This document shows, in pieces, positions 17,839-26,622 of a stretch of DNA of 64,000 nucleotides (the first letter of the stretch is position 1; each line of letters opens with the position of its first letter). Origin of the DNA: Streptomyces sp. TRM70350 (GTDB taxonomy: Bacteria; Actinomycetota; Actinomycetes; Streptomycetales; Streptomycetaceae); contig NZ_JAHUXH010000006.1 in NCBI RefSeq assembly GCF_019219825.1, positions 124,001-188,000 on the forward strand, in the 5' to 3' direction. The position numbers and the translations under genes were made by a program. The notes beneath the pieces are model-generated. The model did not search any database. It saw nothing but the letters and a program-made list of their open reading frames with translations, and was not told the origin of the DNA.

Positions 17839-18325
17839 TCAGCCGAACACCACGCAGGACGCCGCGGCCATCTTGACTGAGCCGCCCCGCCGCGGCGGCC
17901 CGCTGTCCCGGCCGACCGCGAACCGTCACGTCACCGGAGCGCTCGTTCGCCACGTAGCGGAACCCGCCCGATTCCGCGAGCGCCCGCGGCCAGTGACCTC
18001 CGCACGGCACCGTCCCGGTCAGCCGCAGCGGGTCCGCTCACCGGGACGCCGGTCCTGCGGAAGGCCAGGTGGCGGGGGCCGGGGTGCTGGGCGGTCTCGC
18101 GGTGCCGCACGAGGCCGCCCTCCTTCAGCGTGCACACGGCACGGAGTCCGTGCCCAGGTCGACGCTGACGACCCAGCGCCCGCTCGGGTCGGGCTGCGCC
18201 TGGAGGGCGTGCGGTCCCTGCTGGCCCGTTGCCGTCGACGAGGACGGGCCGCCGACCGGTTCGGGTACGCCGTTCAGGCTGCCCAGCACCGGCAGGTCGC
18301 CGCTCGCCGGGTCCACGGCCGCCTC
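17839..18325 (-). pseudogene. Decayed lactonase (6-phosphogluconolactonase-like beta-propeller)
   Basis: Minus-strand pieces in three different frames read in order as a lactonase-family propeller. First comes AVDPASGDLPVLGSLNGVPE with QPDPSGRWVVSVDLGTDSV. Next is CTLKEGGLVRHRETAQHPG with PRHLAF. Then comes CGGHWPRALAESGGFRYVAN with ERSGDVTV, and last the terminal MAAASCVVFG with a stop at 17839. The N-terminal third is missing and at least two frameshifts break the rest. No intact copy is visible in the window. The remnant lies between the CbiX terminator and the FUSC gene. Confidence 0.75.
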
Positions 18326-18462
18326 ACCACACCGGGGGCGCGGCCGCGGCCGCCGTGAACGACCCGAAACGCCCGCCCGCTGTCCCCCTCTCGGTTCTGT
18401 CCGGTGTCGCAGCCGACGCCAGCAGTCGATCACCTGCGGTCTGGACCAAAAGGCCGGGTGGC

Positions 18463-19959
18463 TCACGCCCCGACCAGCGGCGACCCGGGCGGCGTGCGCA
18501 GCGGCGTGGCGAGTTCCGCCAGGGCACGCTCCAGGCCGTGCAGGTGGGCGAGGGCCGGTTCGGTCGCGGGCGGCTCGGGTGCGAGGGTCACGGCCTGTTC
18601 CGACGTACCGTCCGTCAGCGCCTCCACCGCGGCCTGCACGCGCCAGCAGGCGGCGGTCAGGCGGACGTCGTGGGAGGCCTCCGGGTCGGCGGCGACGGCG
18701 ACCAGGCCGCGGATTTCCCGGGCGCAGTCGTCGAGCAGGGCGATCACCTGCCGGGCGCGCCGCTTGCGGTCCCGCATCGGGTTCAGCGGGTGGACGAGCG
18801 GGGCCAAGGCGAGCCGGACCCGGCCGAGGAGCTGCTCCAGTTCGGCCACACGCGGGGAGGGGTCGGCGGCGGAGTCCCCGGCGAGGCGTGCCGCGGCCTC
18901 GGCGGTGCAGGCGTGGACGCAGCGCAGGGCGTGCTGGATCCAGGCGTTGTTGACGGTGTGGGTGGTGACCGGCAGCACGAGCAGCACGGCCAGCACGGCA
19001 CCCAGCGCCCCGATGCCGGTCTCGGCCAGACGCAGGGCGAGCAGGGCGGGCTGGAGCAGGTCCAGCAGGCCGTAGAGCAGCTCGGCGAGCAGGGTGACGC
19101 ACAGCATCATCCAGGTGTACGACACGGCGGCCGTGTAGAAGATGCCGAACACGCAGGCGGCGACGAGCACGGCCGACGGCACGGCTGCGCCGTCCAGCGG
19201 GACGGCGACCAGCAGGCCGAGGCCGATGCCGAGCACCGTGCCGAGGAGGCGGCGGAAGCCGCGGACCAGGGTCTCGCCGCGCGAGGTGGTGTTGACGAAG
19301 ATCCACCAGGTGGCGCCGACGGCCCAGTACCAGCGTTCCGCCGACACCAGCTGGCCCACGACGAGCGCGAAGCCCGCGCCGGCGGTGGCCTGGATGGCCT
19401 GCCGGGTGGTGGTCCGGGCGAGACCGATGCCGTCCGGCGGGGCGACCGCCGGAGCCGGGGGCGTACGGCGCTCGTAGCACCACAGCCCGAAGCGCACCGC
19501 GGCAGCGCAGAGCACGGACAGCAGGACGGCGGCCGACAGCTCGGGCAGCTGCCCGGGCGTGGCCTGCAGGAACTGCGCGATGAAGAAGGTCATGAACGCG
19601 AACACGCCGAGGCTGTGCCCGCGCGGTCCCCAGCGGCGGACGTAGACACCCACGCCGACCACGGTGAGGAAGGTGAGGTCGCGGGCGACGGGGTGGTCGT
19701 GCAGCTCGGCCGCGGCGGCCAGCACCGGCAGCCCGGCGACGGGCAGCAGCGCGGTCGTGACCGCCTGACCCCGCACGGTGGCGTCCGTGACCGTGAACAG
19801 GGCGAGCAGCGCGGCCAGTCCCCCGGTGACGACGCCGACGAGGGAGTGGCCCGCGAGCCCGCAGACGACGACCGCGAGACCGATGCCGAGCACGGCCCGC
19901 GCGGCGAAGCGCAGCCGCGCCCGCCCCGGGTCCGGCGCCACGAACACCCTCTTCAGCAC
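18463..19959 (-). CDS. FUSC-family integral membrane protein (aromatic-acid-exporter-like)
   Basis: This 498-aa protein has two clusters of hydrophobic segments separated by cytosolic loops, the layout of FUSC/YccS/AaeB proteins. The N-terminal bundle (residues ~20-190) includes LGIGLAVVVCGLAGHSLVGV. A second bundle starts with QAIQATAGAGFALVVGQLV and YWAVGATWWIFVNTTSRGET, followed by RLLGTVLGIGLGLLVAVPL, the conserved FUSC signature region. The C-terminal ~130 residues are helical and cytoplasmic. Some members export hydroxylated aromatic acids; the substrate here is unknown. It is divergent from an Lrp/AsnC gene with shared motifs between them. The GTG at 19959 follows a GGGGGGCGGGA stretch; an ATG at 19989 would add ten residues. 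Confidence 0.82.
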   Translation of the reverse strand: MLKRVFVAPDPGRARLRFAARAVLGIGLAVVVCGLAGHSLVGVVTGGLAALLALFTVTDATVRGQAVTTALLPVAGLPVLAAAAELHDHPVARDLTFLTVVGVGVYVRRWGPRGHSLGVFAFMTFFIAQFLQATPGQLPELSAAVLLSVLCAAAVRFGLWCYERRTPPAPAVAPPDGIGLARTTTRQAIQATAGAGFALVVGQLVSAERWYWAVGATWWIFVNTTSRGETLVRGFRRLLGTVLGIGLGLLVAVPLDGAAVPSAVLVAACVFGIFYTAAVSYTWMMLCVTLLAELLYGLLDLLQPALLALRLAETGIGALGAVLAVLLVLPVTTHTVNNAWIQHALRCVHACTAEAAARLAGDSAADPSPRVAELEQLLGRVRLALAPLVHPLNPMRDRKRRARQVIALLDDCAREIRGLVAVAADPEASHDVRLTAACWRVQAAVEALTDGTSEQAVTLAPEPPATEPALAHLHGLERALAELATPLRTPPGSPLVGA

Positions 19960-20048
19960 TGCTTCCCGCCCCCCTGCTGAGACCGGCATGAGAAAGGCGC
20001 CGCGGGATCCGCAGCGCCATCGACGCCTCCATGACAGCATCAGTTCCG

Positions 20049-20181
20049 CCACTGGCTCAAGTGGGCCTTGATTCACTGGGCCATTGGCACAGCACCGACC
20101 GCCACCGCCGAGCCGCCACCGGGCCAACGGACCACGTCAGACGGCCCACGCACGGAGAGCTTGGTTGAGCCATTGGTACAG
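20049..20181. promoter_or_regulatory. Repeated TTGAGCCATTGG-type sites in the FUSC/Lrp gap
   Basis: GCCATTGGCACAG (20080-20092) and GCCATTGGTACAG (20169-20181) are 12/13 identical. CCACTGGCTCAAG (20049-20061) is the near inverse of GTTGAGCCATTGG (20165-20177). Several half-sites spaced over about 130 bp are characteristic of Lrp/AsnC octamer binding. The binder is inferred to be the adjacent Lrp-type protein. Confidence 0.5.
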
Positions 20182-20216
20182 TCGACGGCGATCACCGACG
20201 GAGGAGGCCGGGCACC

Positions 20217-20708
20217 ATGGCCGTGGACGAGCTGGACACCCGCATCCTGCGCCTGCTGCTGGAGCAGCCGCGGACGAGCGTGCGTGAGTACGCCCGCATC
20301 CTCGGCATCGCCCGCGGCACCCTCCAGGCCCGTCTGGACCGGCTGGAGCGGGACGGTGTGATCACCGGCACGGGTCCGGCACTCTCCGCCGCCGCCCTCG
20401 GCCACCCGGTGCTGGCGTTCGTGCACATCGAGGTCACCCAGGGCCACCTGGACGAGGTGGGCGACGCCCTGGCCGCCGTACCCGAGATCGTCGAGGCGTT
20501 CTCGATCACGGGCGGCGGCGATCTGCTCACCCGGGTCGTGGCGCGCGACAACGAGCACCTGGAGGACGTGATCCAGAAGCTGATCAGCCTGCCGGGAGTG
20601 GTCCGCACCCGCACCGAGGTGGCGCTGCGCGAACGTGTCCCGCACCGGCTGCTGCCGCTGGTGGAGTCGATCGGGCGGACGGCGCGGAAGCAGTCCTTGA
20701 CATCATGA
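20217..20708 (+). CDS. Lrp/AsnC-family transcriptional regulator
   Basis: This 163-aa protein begins with an AsnC-type helix-turn-helix (VDELDTRILRLLLEQPRTSV, then RILGIARGTLQARLDRLERD) and continues with a RAM/ASNC effector-binding domain (GHPVLAFVHIEVTQGHLDEV and EIVEAFSITGGGDLLTRVVA, with the glycine turn of the ligand site). Proteins of this type form dimers to octamers and respond to amino acids or other small ligands. The divergent gene encodes a FUSC membrane protein and the intergenic repeats suggest local control. The HAD phosphatase gene follows after 4 bp and is probably co-transcribed. Confidence 0.88.
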   Translation: MAVDELDTRILRLLLEQPRTSVREYARILGIARGTLQARLDRLERDGVITGTGPALSAAALGHPVLAFVHIEVTQGHLDEVGDALAAVPEIVEAFSITGGGDLLTRVVARDNEHLEDVIQKLISLPGVVRTRTEVALRERVPHRLLPLVESIGRTARKQSLTS

Positions 20709-20712
20709 CGCC

Positions 20713-21399
20713 ATGAGCAGTCTCGCCGGTCTCTCGGTCATCTTCGATCTCGACGGAACGCTCGTGGACAGCGAGCCGAACTACTACGAGGCGGGTCGGC
20801 TGACCCTCGCCGAGCACGGCGTGCCGGACTACACCTGGGCCGAGCACGAGCGGTACGTCGGCATCAGCACGCTGGACACGATCGTCGACTGGCGGCAGCG
20901 CTACGACCTGCGCACCCCGGTGGCCGAGCTCCTCGCCGCCAAGAACCGCCGCTATCTGGAACTGGCCCGCGCCTCCACGCGCGCGTACCCGGAGATGTGG
21001 AAGTTCGTGGAGCTGCTGGCCACCGAGGGCGTACCGATGGCCGTGGCGTCGGGTTCGTCGCCGGAGGCCATCGCGGCCGTCCTGGCCGGTACGGGCCTGG
21101 ACGGCCACCTGCGCACCCAGGTCTCGGCCGACGAGGTCGCGCACGGCAAGCCCGCCCCCGACGTCTTCCTGGAGGCCGCCCGCCGGCTCGGCGCGCAGCC
21201 CGCGGACTGCGTGGTCGTCGAGGACGCGGCTCCGGGCGCGGCCGCCGCCCACGCGGCCGGCATGCGCTGCATCGCCCTCCCTTACGTCCCCGAGCAGGCG
21301 GACGGCCCCGAGTTCGCGAGCGCGGACCTGCTGGTGCGGGGCGGCCAGGCGGAGTTCACGGCACGGGGGGCGTACGACTGGCTCACGCGCACGGCCTGA
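20713..21399 (+). CDS. HAD-superfamily hydrolase, beta-phosphoglucomutase-like
   Basis: This 228-aa protein is a subfamily IA haloacid-dehalogenase-like phosphatase. Motif I is VIFDLDGTLVDSEP with nucleophile Asp and acid/base Asp; motif II is AVASGSS; motif III is the Lys in HGKPAPDVF; motif IV is VVVEDAAPG. A helical cap lies between residues ~18 and 90. The closest functional types are sugar-phosphate phosphatases and beta-phosphoglucomutases; the substrate cannot be specified. It starts 4 bp after the Lrp gene, so it is likely in the same transcript. Confidence 0.85.
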   Translation: MSSLAGLSVIFDLDGTLVDSEPNYYEAGRLTLAEHGVPDYTWAEHERYVGISTLDTIVDWRQRYDLRTPVAELLAAKNRRYLELARASTRAYPEMWKFVELLATEGVPMAVASGSSPEAIAAVLAGTGLDGHLRTQVSADEVAHGKPAPDVFLEAARRLGAQPADCVVVEDAAPGAAAAHAAGMRCIALPYVPEQADGPEFASADLLVRGGQAEFTARGAYDWLTRTA

Positions 21400-21451
21400 C
21401 CCCAACAGCACACAGCCCAACGGGAAAGCACGGTCGCACGCACCGGAACCA

Positions 21452-21518
21452 TTGACGCCCACCTGCCGCACCTCTACGGTCTGGCCGACTGCCCGTACAT
21501 TGTTCGTTATATCGAACA
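21452..21518 (+). promoter_or_regulatory. Promoter plus 18-bp palindromic operator of the GH127 gene
   Basis: TTGACG (21452-21457) and TACGGT (21475-21480) are 17 bp apart and predict transcription from about 21487. Just downstream, TGTTCGTTATATCGAACA (21501-21518) has perfect 6-bp arms around a 6-bp AT-rich centre. A repressor bound there would block elongation or initiation. No regulator gene is adjacent. Confidence 0.7.
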
Positions 21519-21532
21519 CCGTGGAGGAGCAC

Positions 21533-24337
21533 ATGGCACCGCCCCTCTCCCGAAGGACCCTCCTGCAGACGGCGATCGCCGCCGCGGCCGTACCCGGACT
21601 CGCCATGACGGCGTCCGGGCGGGCCTCGGCGGCGACGCTGCCGCCGCCCGCGTCCTGGACCCTGCGCCCCTTCCACCTCAAGGACGTGACACTCGGGAAC
21701 GGAATCTTCGCGGCCAAACGGCAGTTGATGCTCGATCACGCCCGGGGCTACGACGTGAACCGCCTGTTGCAGGTGTTCCGCGCCAACGCGGGCCTCTCCA
21801 CCGGCGGCGCGGTCGCCCCCGGCGGCTGGGAGGGGCTGGACGGCGAGGCCAACGGCAATCTGCGCGGCCACTACACCGGTCACTTCCTCACCCTGCTCTC
21901 CCAGGCCTACGCGGGCACCGGCGAGCAGGTCTACGCGGACCGCATCCGCACCATGGTGGGCGCCCTCGCCGAGGTGCGCGAGGCGCTGCGCCGCGACCCG
22001 GCCGTGCTCAGCGTGGCCGGGAGATTTAGCTCGGCCGCGGAGAACGTCCGTGGTTCCCATCAGTACGTCGATCTGCCCGCCGGAGTCCTCGGCGGCGCCC
22101 CCGCGATCACCCTCTCGGCTTGGGTCAAACCCACCCACGAGAGCAACTGGGCCCGCGTCTTCGACTTCGGCGACAACACGACCCGCTACCTGTACCTCGC
22201 GGCACGCAACGCCTCCGGTGTGCCCCGCTTCGCCATCACCACCAACGGGCCCGGCGGCGAACAGGGCCTCAACGGCACCGCCGCGCTGCCGCTGAACCAG
22301 TGGAGCCACCTCGCGGTCACCATCGCGGAGGGCACGGGCACGCTGTACGTCAACGGCACGGCGGTGGCCCGCAATGCGGGCATGACCCTGACGCCGGCCG
22401 CCCTCGGCACCCTGGCGAACTTCTGGCTCGGCCGCTCCCACTTCGCCGCCGACCCGGCCTTCGCGGGCGCCTTCGAGGAGTTCAACGTCTGGTCGCGCGC
22501 CCTGACCGCCGACGAGATCGGCGCCCTGCAGAGCAGCCGCGCCGCCGACTCCCCGGCCGGGCGGGGCGATCTGGCGTCGTACGCCTTCGACGAGACGGCG
22601 GGCTCCACCTTCGCGGACGCCTCCGGCCGCGACCTCACCGCCACCCTGCGCCGCACCTGGGGCGGGCCCAGCCACCCCGGGTTCCTCGCGGCGTACCCGG
22701 AGACGCAGTTCATCCAGTTGGAGTCGATGACCAGCGGCGACTACACGCGCGTCTGGGCGCCGTACTACACCGCACACAAGATTCTGCGCGGCCTGCTGGA
22801 CGCGTACCTCGCCACCGACGACGAGCAGGCGCTCGACCTCGCGTCCGGGATGTGCGACTGGATGTACTCGCGGCTGTCGAAGCTGCCCGACGCCACCCTG
22901 CAGCGCATGTGGGGAATCTTCTCCAGCGGCGAGTTCGGCGGCATCGTCGAGGCCATCGTCGACCTGCACGCGCTCACCGGGAAGGCCGAACACCTCGCGC
23001 TGGCCCGCCTGTTCGACCTGGACCGGCTCATCGACGCCTGCGCCGCCGACACCGACATCCTCGACGGACTGCACGCCAACCAGCACATCCCGATCTTCAC
23101 CGGATACGTCCGGCTGTACGACGCGACGGGCGAGCAGCGCTACCTCACCGCCGCGAAGAACTTCTGGAACATGGTCGTACCGCACCGCATGTACGGCATC
23201 GGCGGCACCAGCACGAGTGAGTTCTGGCGGGCGCGGGACATCATCGCGGGGACGATCAGCGCCACCACCGCCGAGACGTGCTGCGCGTACAACATGCTCA
23301 AGCTCAGCCGCACGCTGTTCTTCCACGAGCAGCGCCCGGCGTACATGGACTACTACGAGCGGGCCCTCTACAACCAGGTCCTCGGCTCCAAGCAGGACAA
23401 ACCCGACGCCGAGAAGCCGCTCGTCACGTACTTCATCGGGCTGGCGCCCGGCCATGTCCGCGACTACACGCCCAAGCAGGGCACCACCTGCTGCGAGGGC
23501 ACGGGCCTGGAGAGCGCCACCAAGTACCAGGACTCGGTGTACTTCCAGCAGGCCGACGGCAGCGCCCTGTACGTCAATCTCTACAGCCCGTCGACCCTGG
23601 ACTGGGCGGAGAAGGGCGTCACCGTCACCCAGACCACCGACTATCCGCGCGAGCAGGGCAGCACGCTCACCATCCGGGGCCGCCGCACCCGCTTCGACCT
23701 GCGGCTTCGGGTGCCGTCGTGGGCGACGGCCGGTTTCCGGGTGACCGTCAACGGCCGTACGGTCGGCGGGACTCCGCGGCCCGGCAGCTACGTCACCGTG
23801 TCCCGGACCTGGCGGGACGGCGATGTGGTGCGGATCGCGATGCCCTTCCGGCTCCGGGTCGAGAAGGCGCTCGACGACCCGTCCCTGCAGACCCTCTTCT
23901 ACGGCCCGGTCAACCTGGTCGGCCGCAACTCGGCGACCAGCTACCTGGAGTTCGGGCTGTACCGCAACGCCGCCCTCTCCGGCGACCTGCTGCCCACCCT
24001 CACGCCGGTGACGGGCAAACCCCTCCACTACACCCTCGACGGCACGGAGTTCGCCCCGTTCTTCGAGGGCACGGAGGACCCCACGCACGCCTACTTCCGG
24101 CGCGTGGAACCCCGCGTCGTCTTCGGCAACCGGGACTCCGGTGTCGCCAACCCCGCCAAGGCCGACGGCACCACACTGCTCGACGAGGTGTGGGCGGGGG
24201 CGCCGTTCGGCGGCAAGGGCGCGCTGGTCGCGCGGGTGCGGTCGGCGGTGAACGCCTGGGTGGCGGCGGGGCTGTTCGCGCGGGCCGACGGTGACAGGGT
24301 GGTGCGCACGGCGGAACAGGCGTCGTACGTCCGCTGA
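21533..24337 (+). CDS. Tat-exported GH127 beta-L-arabinofuranosidase with LamG insertion
   Basis: This is a 934-aa exported enzyme. A twin-arginine signal (SRRTLLQTAIAAAAVPGLA) starts at residue ~6. The GH127 barrel begins near residue 48 (HLKDVTLGNGIFAAKRQLML). It is interrupted from about residue 165 to 365 by a LamG/concanavalin-like domain (SHQYVDLPAGVLGGAPAITL and WSHLAVTIAEGTGTLYVNG). It then resumes at FIQLESMTSGDYTRVWAPYY. The zinc/thiol active site known from bifidobacterial HypBA1 is intact: Glu563 (STSEFW), Glu581 and Cys583 (AETCCAY), and Cys653-Cys654 (TTCCEG). C-terminal beta domains follow. It should release beta-L-arabinofuranose from plant glycans, and the LamG insert probably adds carbohydrate binding. 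ATG 21533 follows GGAGGAG. Confidence 0.9.
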   Translation: MAPPLSRRTLLQTAIAAAAVPGLAMTASGRASAATLPPPASWTLRPFHLKDVTLGNGIFAAKRQLMLDHARGYDVNRLLQVFRANAGLSTGGAVAPGGWEGLDGEANGNLRGHYTGHFLTLLSQAYAGTGEQVYADRIRTMVGALAEVREALRRDPAVLSVAGRFSSAAENVRGSHQYVDLPAGVLGGAPAITLSAWVKPTHESNWARVFDFGDNTTRYLYLAARNASGVPRFAITTNGPGGEQGLNGTAALPLNQWSHLAVTIAEGTGTLYVNGTAVARNAGMTLTPAALGTLANFWLGRSHFAADPAFAGAFEEFNVWSRALTADEIGALQSSRAADSPAGRGDLASYAFDETAGSTFADASGRDLTATLRRTWGGPSHPGFLAAYPETQFIQLESMTSGDYTRVWAPYYTAHKILRGLLDAYLATDDEQALDLASGMCDWMYSRLSKLPDATLQRMWGIFSSGEFGGIVEAIVDLHALTGKAEHLALARLFDLDRLIDACAADTDILDGLHANQHIPIFTGYVRLYDATGEQRYLTAAKNFWNMVVPHRMYGIGGTSTSEFWRARDIIAGTISATTAETCCAYNMLKLSRTLFFHEQRPAYMDYYERALYNQVLGSKQDKPDAEKPLVTYFIGLAPGHVRDYTPKQGTTCCEGTGLESATKYQDSVYFQQADGSALYVNLYSPSTLDWAEKGVTVTQTTDYPREQGSTLTIRGRRTRFDLRLRVPSWATAGFRVTVNGRTVGGTPRPGSYVTVSRTWRDGDVVRIAMPFRLRVEKALDDPSLQTLFYGPVNLVGRNSATSYLEFGLYRNAALSGDLLPTLTPVTGKPLHYTLDGTEFAPFFEGTEDPTHAYFRRVEPRVVFGNRDSGVANPAKADGTTLLDEVWAGAPFGGKGALVARVRSAVNAWVAAGLFARADGDRVVRTAEQASYVR

Positions 24338-24346
24338 CTCGCGCGA

Positions 24347-25093
24347 CTAGGAACGGCGGCGGGGCTTGCCGCGGCGGCCGCCCTTGGCGGTGCCCGACCG
24401 TGGGTTCTGCCTCGCCGTCGGCTTCCGGCGGGCGGCGGGCTCGGCTCGGCGGCGCTCCTTCGGCTGGGCGGCCTGCGCCGGGGTGCGGCCGCGGGTGCTG
24501 TTGGCCGTCCGGCCGCGCACGATGCCGATGAAGTCCTCCACCAGGTCGGTGTGCGCGTCCTCGGGCCAGGCCAGGGCCACGCTGGACTGGGGCGCGTTCA
24601 CCAGCGGCCGGTAGGTGAGGTCCCTGCGGTGGTGAAGCCGGGCGAGCGACTGGGGGACGGCCAGGACGCCGATGCCCGCGGCGACGAGTTCGACGGCGGC
24701 GGCGGTGGTGGCGGGGCGCTCGAAGGCGGGCTCGCCGGGCGGCTGCTCCCAGCCGAGGACGTCGTCGAGGGGGTGGAGGACGACCTCGTCGGCCAGGTCC
24801 TCGACCGTCACCTCGTCGGCCGCCGTGATCAGGTGGTCCTTGGGGACCACGACGACCGTCGTCTCGGTGTAGAGGGGGATGGCGCTGAAGACCGTACGGT
24901 CCACGGGCAGCCGTACGATCCCCGCGTCCGCGCCGCCGTCGCGCAACACATCGGATGCCTCGGGGGCCGTCACGGAGACGAGGGTGAGGGGGACGTCGGG
25001 CAGGCGCTCGTTCCAGATCCGCACCCACTTGCCGGGTGTCGCCCCAGGGACGTACGCGAGCCGGAACGTGGGGGGTGCTTCCGAGCCTGTCAC
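24347..25093 (-). CDS. LysR-type substrate-binding domain protein without DNA-binding domain
   Basis: This 248-aa protein matches the effector-binding half of LysR regulators: FRLAYVPGATPGKWVRIWNE, LVSVTAPEASDVLRDGGADAGIVRLP, IPLYTETTVVVVPKDH and ELVAAGIGVLAVPQSLAR. The N-terminal winged helix is absent, and the upstream DNA gives no sign of one. The last ~55 residues form a very basic Arg/Lys tail (ending GGRRGKPRRRS) that could bind nucleic acid. Such truncated forms recur in Streptomyces, so this is probably a stable gene rather than a fresh deletion. It is divergent from the DUF5997 gene (73 bp gap) and convergent with GH127 (9 bp between stops). Confidence 0.75.
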   Translation of the reverse strand: MTGSEAPPTFRLAYVPGATPGKWVRIWNERLPDVPLTLVSVTAPEASDVLRDGGADAGIVRLPVDRTVFSAIPLYTETTVVVVPKDHLITAADEVTVEDLADEVVLHPLDDVLGWEQPPGEPAFERPATTAAAVELVAAGIGVLAVPQSLARLHHRRDLTYRPLVNAPQSSVALAWPEDAHTDLVEDFIGIVRGRTANSTRGRTPAQAAQPKERRRAEPAARRKPTARQNPRSGTAKGGRRGKPRRRS

Positions 25094-25166
25094 CCCGCCA
25101 GGCTACCGGCTGTGGTCCGATGTCTCGCATTCGGACGTCTCCCGTCCGGCGGATAGTCTGGACGGC

Positions 25167-25547
25167 ATGAAGTCGCACCAGACCGCCCAGACGATGAAGC
25201 CCGCCACCGCGGCGAAGAAGCTGGGTGTGTACCTCCCCGCCACCCCCGCCGAGTTCCAGGAGGGCGTCGTCTCGCGCGCCGAGCTGAACGAGCTCCAGGC
25301 CGACCCGCCCGAGTGGCTGCGGGAACTGCGACGCAACGGTCCGCACCCGCGCCCGGTGGTCGCGGCGAAGCTGGGCGTCTCCATCGCGGGCCTCGCACGC
25401 GGCGGGGTGACCGAGCCGCTCACCACCGAGCAGATCGAGACGCTGAAGCAGGAGCGTCCCGACTGGCTGGAGAGGGAGCAGGCCACACAGGCCGAGGTGC
25501 GCAGGGAAGCTGCCCGGCTGAAGCAGAAGAAGGCCGAGCGTTCCTAG
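25167..25547 (+). CDS. DUF5997 family protein
   Basis: This 126-aa protein starts MKSHQTAQTMKPATAAKKLG and contains LPATPAEFQEGVVSRAELNE, PVVAAKLGVSIAGLARGG, and a Lys/Glu-rich C-terminal helix. It matches an actinobacterial family of unknown function. The middle part (KLGVSIAGLARGGVTEPLTTEQI) resembles a small helix-turn-helix, so nucleic-acid binding is possible but unproven. TAGTCT (25154-25159) sits where a -10 box would place transcription at the ATG, and there is no convincing ribosome-binding site, so the mRNA may be leaderless. It is paired head-to-head with the LysR-domain protein gene. Confidence 0.78.
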   Translation: MKSHQTAQTMKPATAAKKLGVYLPATPAEFQEGVVSRAELNELQADPPEWLRELRRNGPHPRPVVAAKLGVSIAGLARGGVTEPLTTEQIETLKQERPDWLEREQATQAEVRREAARLKQKKAERS

Positions 25548-25604
25548 GCGCCCTAAGGGAACAGGCCTGCTCAGGGCACGGCGAACGCCCGGTGGATCGG
25601 CGTC

Positions 25605-26158
25605 CCCGCGGCAGCCGCAGGGTTTCGGTCAGGAGGGGTACGTCGAACTTGGCGTCGTGCGTGAGGACGCACGGAACCGTGCGCGCGTCGGTCCGGGTGC
25701 GGCGCAGCTCACGGTACGGCCAGTCGACGACGATCTCGTCGGCCTCGGGGAAGCGGGCGCAGGTCGCACAGTTCGATGGTGCCGGTGCGGCCTGCTTCCA
25801 GCAGGGCGTGGGGCTCGGCCGCGATGCGTTCCATCGGTGACGCCAGGCCGGCGTCTCCCCCTGCGAAGCCGCCCTCAGCGCGCTTGCCACGACCTCTCTG
25901 TCCTGTGTGGGCGGTGTGATCAGGACCTCGATCTCGCCGCCGCATGTCAGGCCCACCGCGAAGGCGTCCTCGTCCCTGGAGCCGAAGCGTTGGAGGATGG
26001 GTTCGCCGCACCGAGCCGACGGCCTCGCCGTCCGTGTCGACGGCGAGGGCGGCGCCGGGGGCGCGTGGTGCGCTGCCGGAGACGGCGATGACCGTGGCCA
26101 CGGCCGAGTCGCGGCGCTCCTCGGCCCAGCGGTGCAGTTCCTCGGCGATGTCAAGCAT
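25605..26158 (-). pseudogene. Broken xdhC-like molybdenum-hydroxylase accessory gene
   Basis: The start is clear: MLDIAEELHRWAEERRDSAV and ATVIAVSGSAPRAPGAALAV from ATG 26158. The frame then shifts, and GEPILQRFGSRDEDAFAVGL with TCGGEIEVLITP appears in another frame. After a further shift comes RFPEADEIVVDWPYRELRRT with CVLTHDAKFDVPLLTETLRL. The sequence stops matching near 25605, so the C-terminal NAD-binding part is lost. XdhC proteins insert sulfurated molybdenum cofactor into xanthine dehydrogenase-type enzymes. The start overlaps the stop of the dehydrogenase fragment upstream, as in an operon. Confidence 0.8.
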
Positions 26159-26612
26159 CGGTGGCCGCGAGCAGGACCCGGTCGGGCCGGATGGGCAGGG
26201 TGCGGTGGCGTAGGCCGGTCGCGTGCCAGACGGCGTTGGCGATGGCCGCCGCGGCGCCGACGATGCCGATCTCGCCGATGCCCTTGATGCCGACGGGGTC
26301 GTCGGGGTCGGGGTCGTCCACCCAGTCCGCCTCGACAGGGGGTACGTCGGCGTGCGCGGCGACGTGGTAGCCGGTGAGGGCGGCGCCGATGGTGCCGCCG
26401 GAGGCGCGGTCACGGAGGGCTTCCTCGTGCAGGGCCATGGAGATGCCCCAGATCATGCCGCCGACGAGCTGGTTGCGCGCGGTCAACGGGTTGACGGTCC
26501 GGCCCGCGGCGAAGACGCCGAGCATGCGCCGGACGCATACCTCGCCGGTGGTGACGTCCACGGCGACCTCGGCGAACTGCGCCCCGTAGGAGTGCCGTTC
26601 GGACACGGCGCC
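26151..26612 (-). pseudogene. C-terminal remnant of a molybdopterin-binding dehydrogenase subunit
   Basis: About 150 codons in one open frame match the end of the xanthine/aldehyde dehydrogenase large subunit: FAEVAVDVTTGEVCVRRMLG, FAAGRTVNPLTARNQLVGGM, IWGISMALHEEALRD and GIKGIGEIGIVGAAAAIANA. The upstream part is absent. Beyond about 26612 the sequence changes to unrelated DNA coding for part of a TetR protein on the other strand. The catalytic Glu of the active enzyme (in the GxGExG region) is present, but without the cofactor domains the product cannot work. The junction marks a deletion or rearrangement point. Confidence 0.8.
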
Positions 26613-26622
26613 GCGGGAGTGG

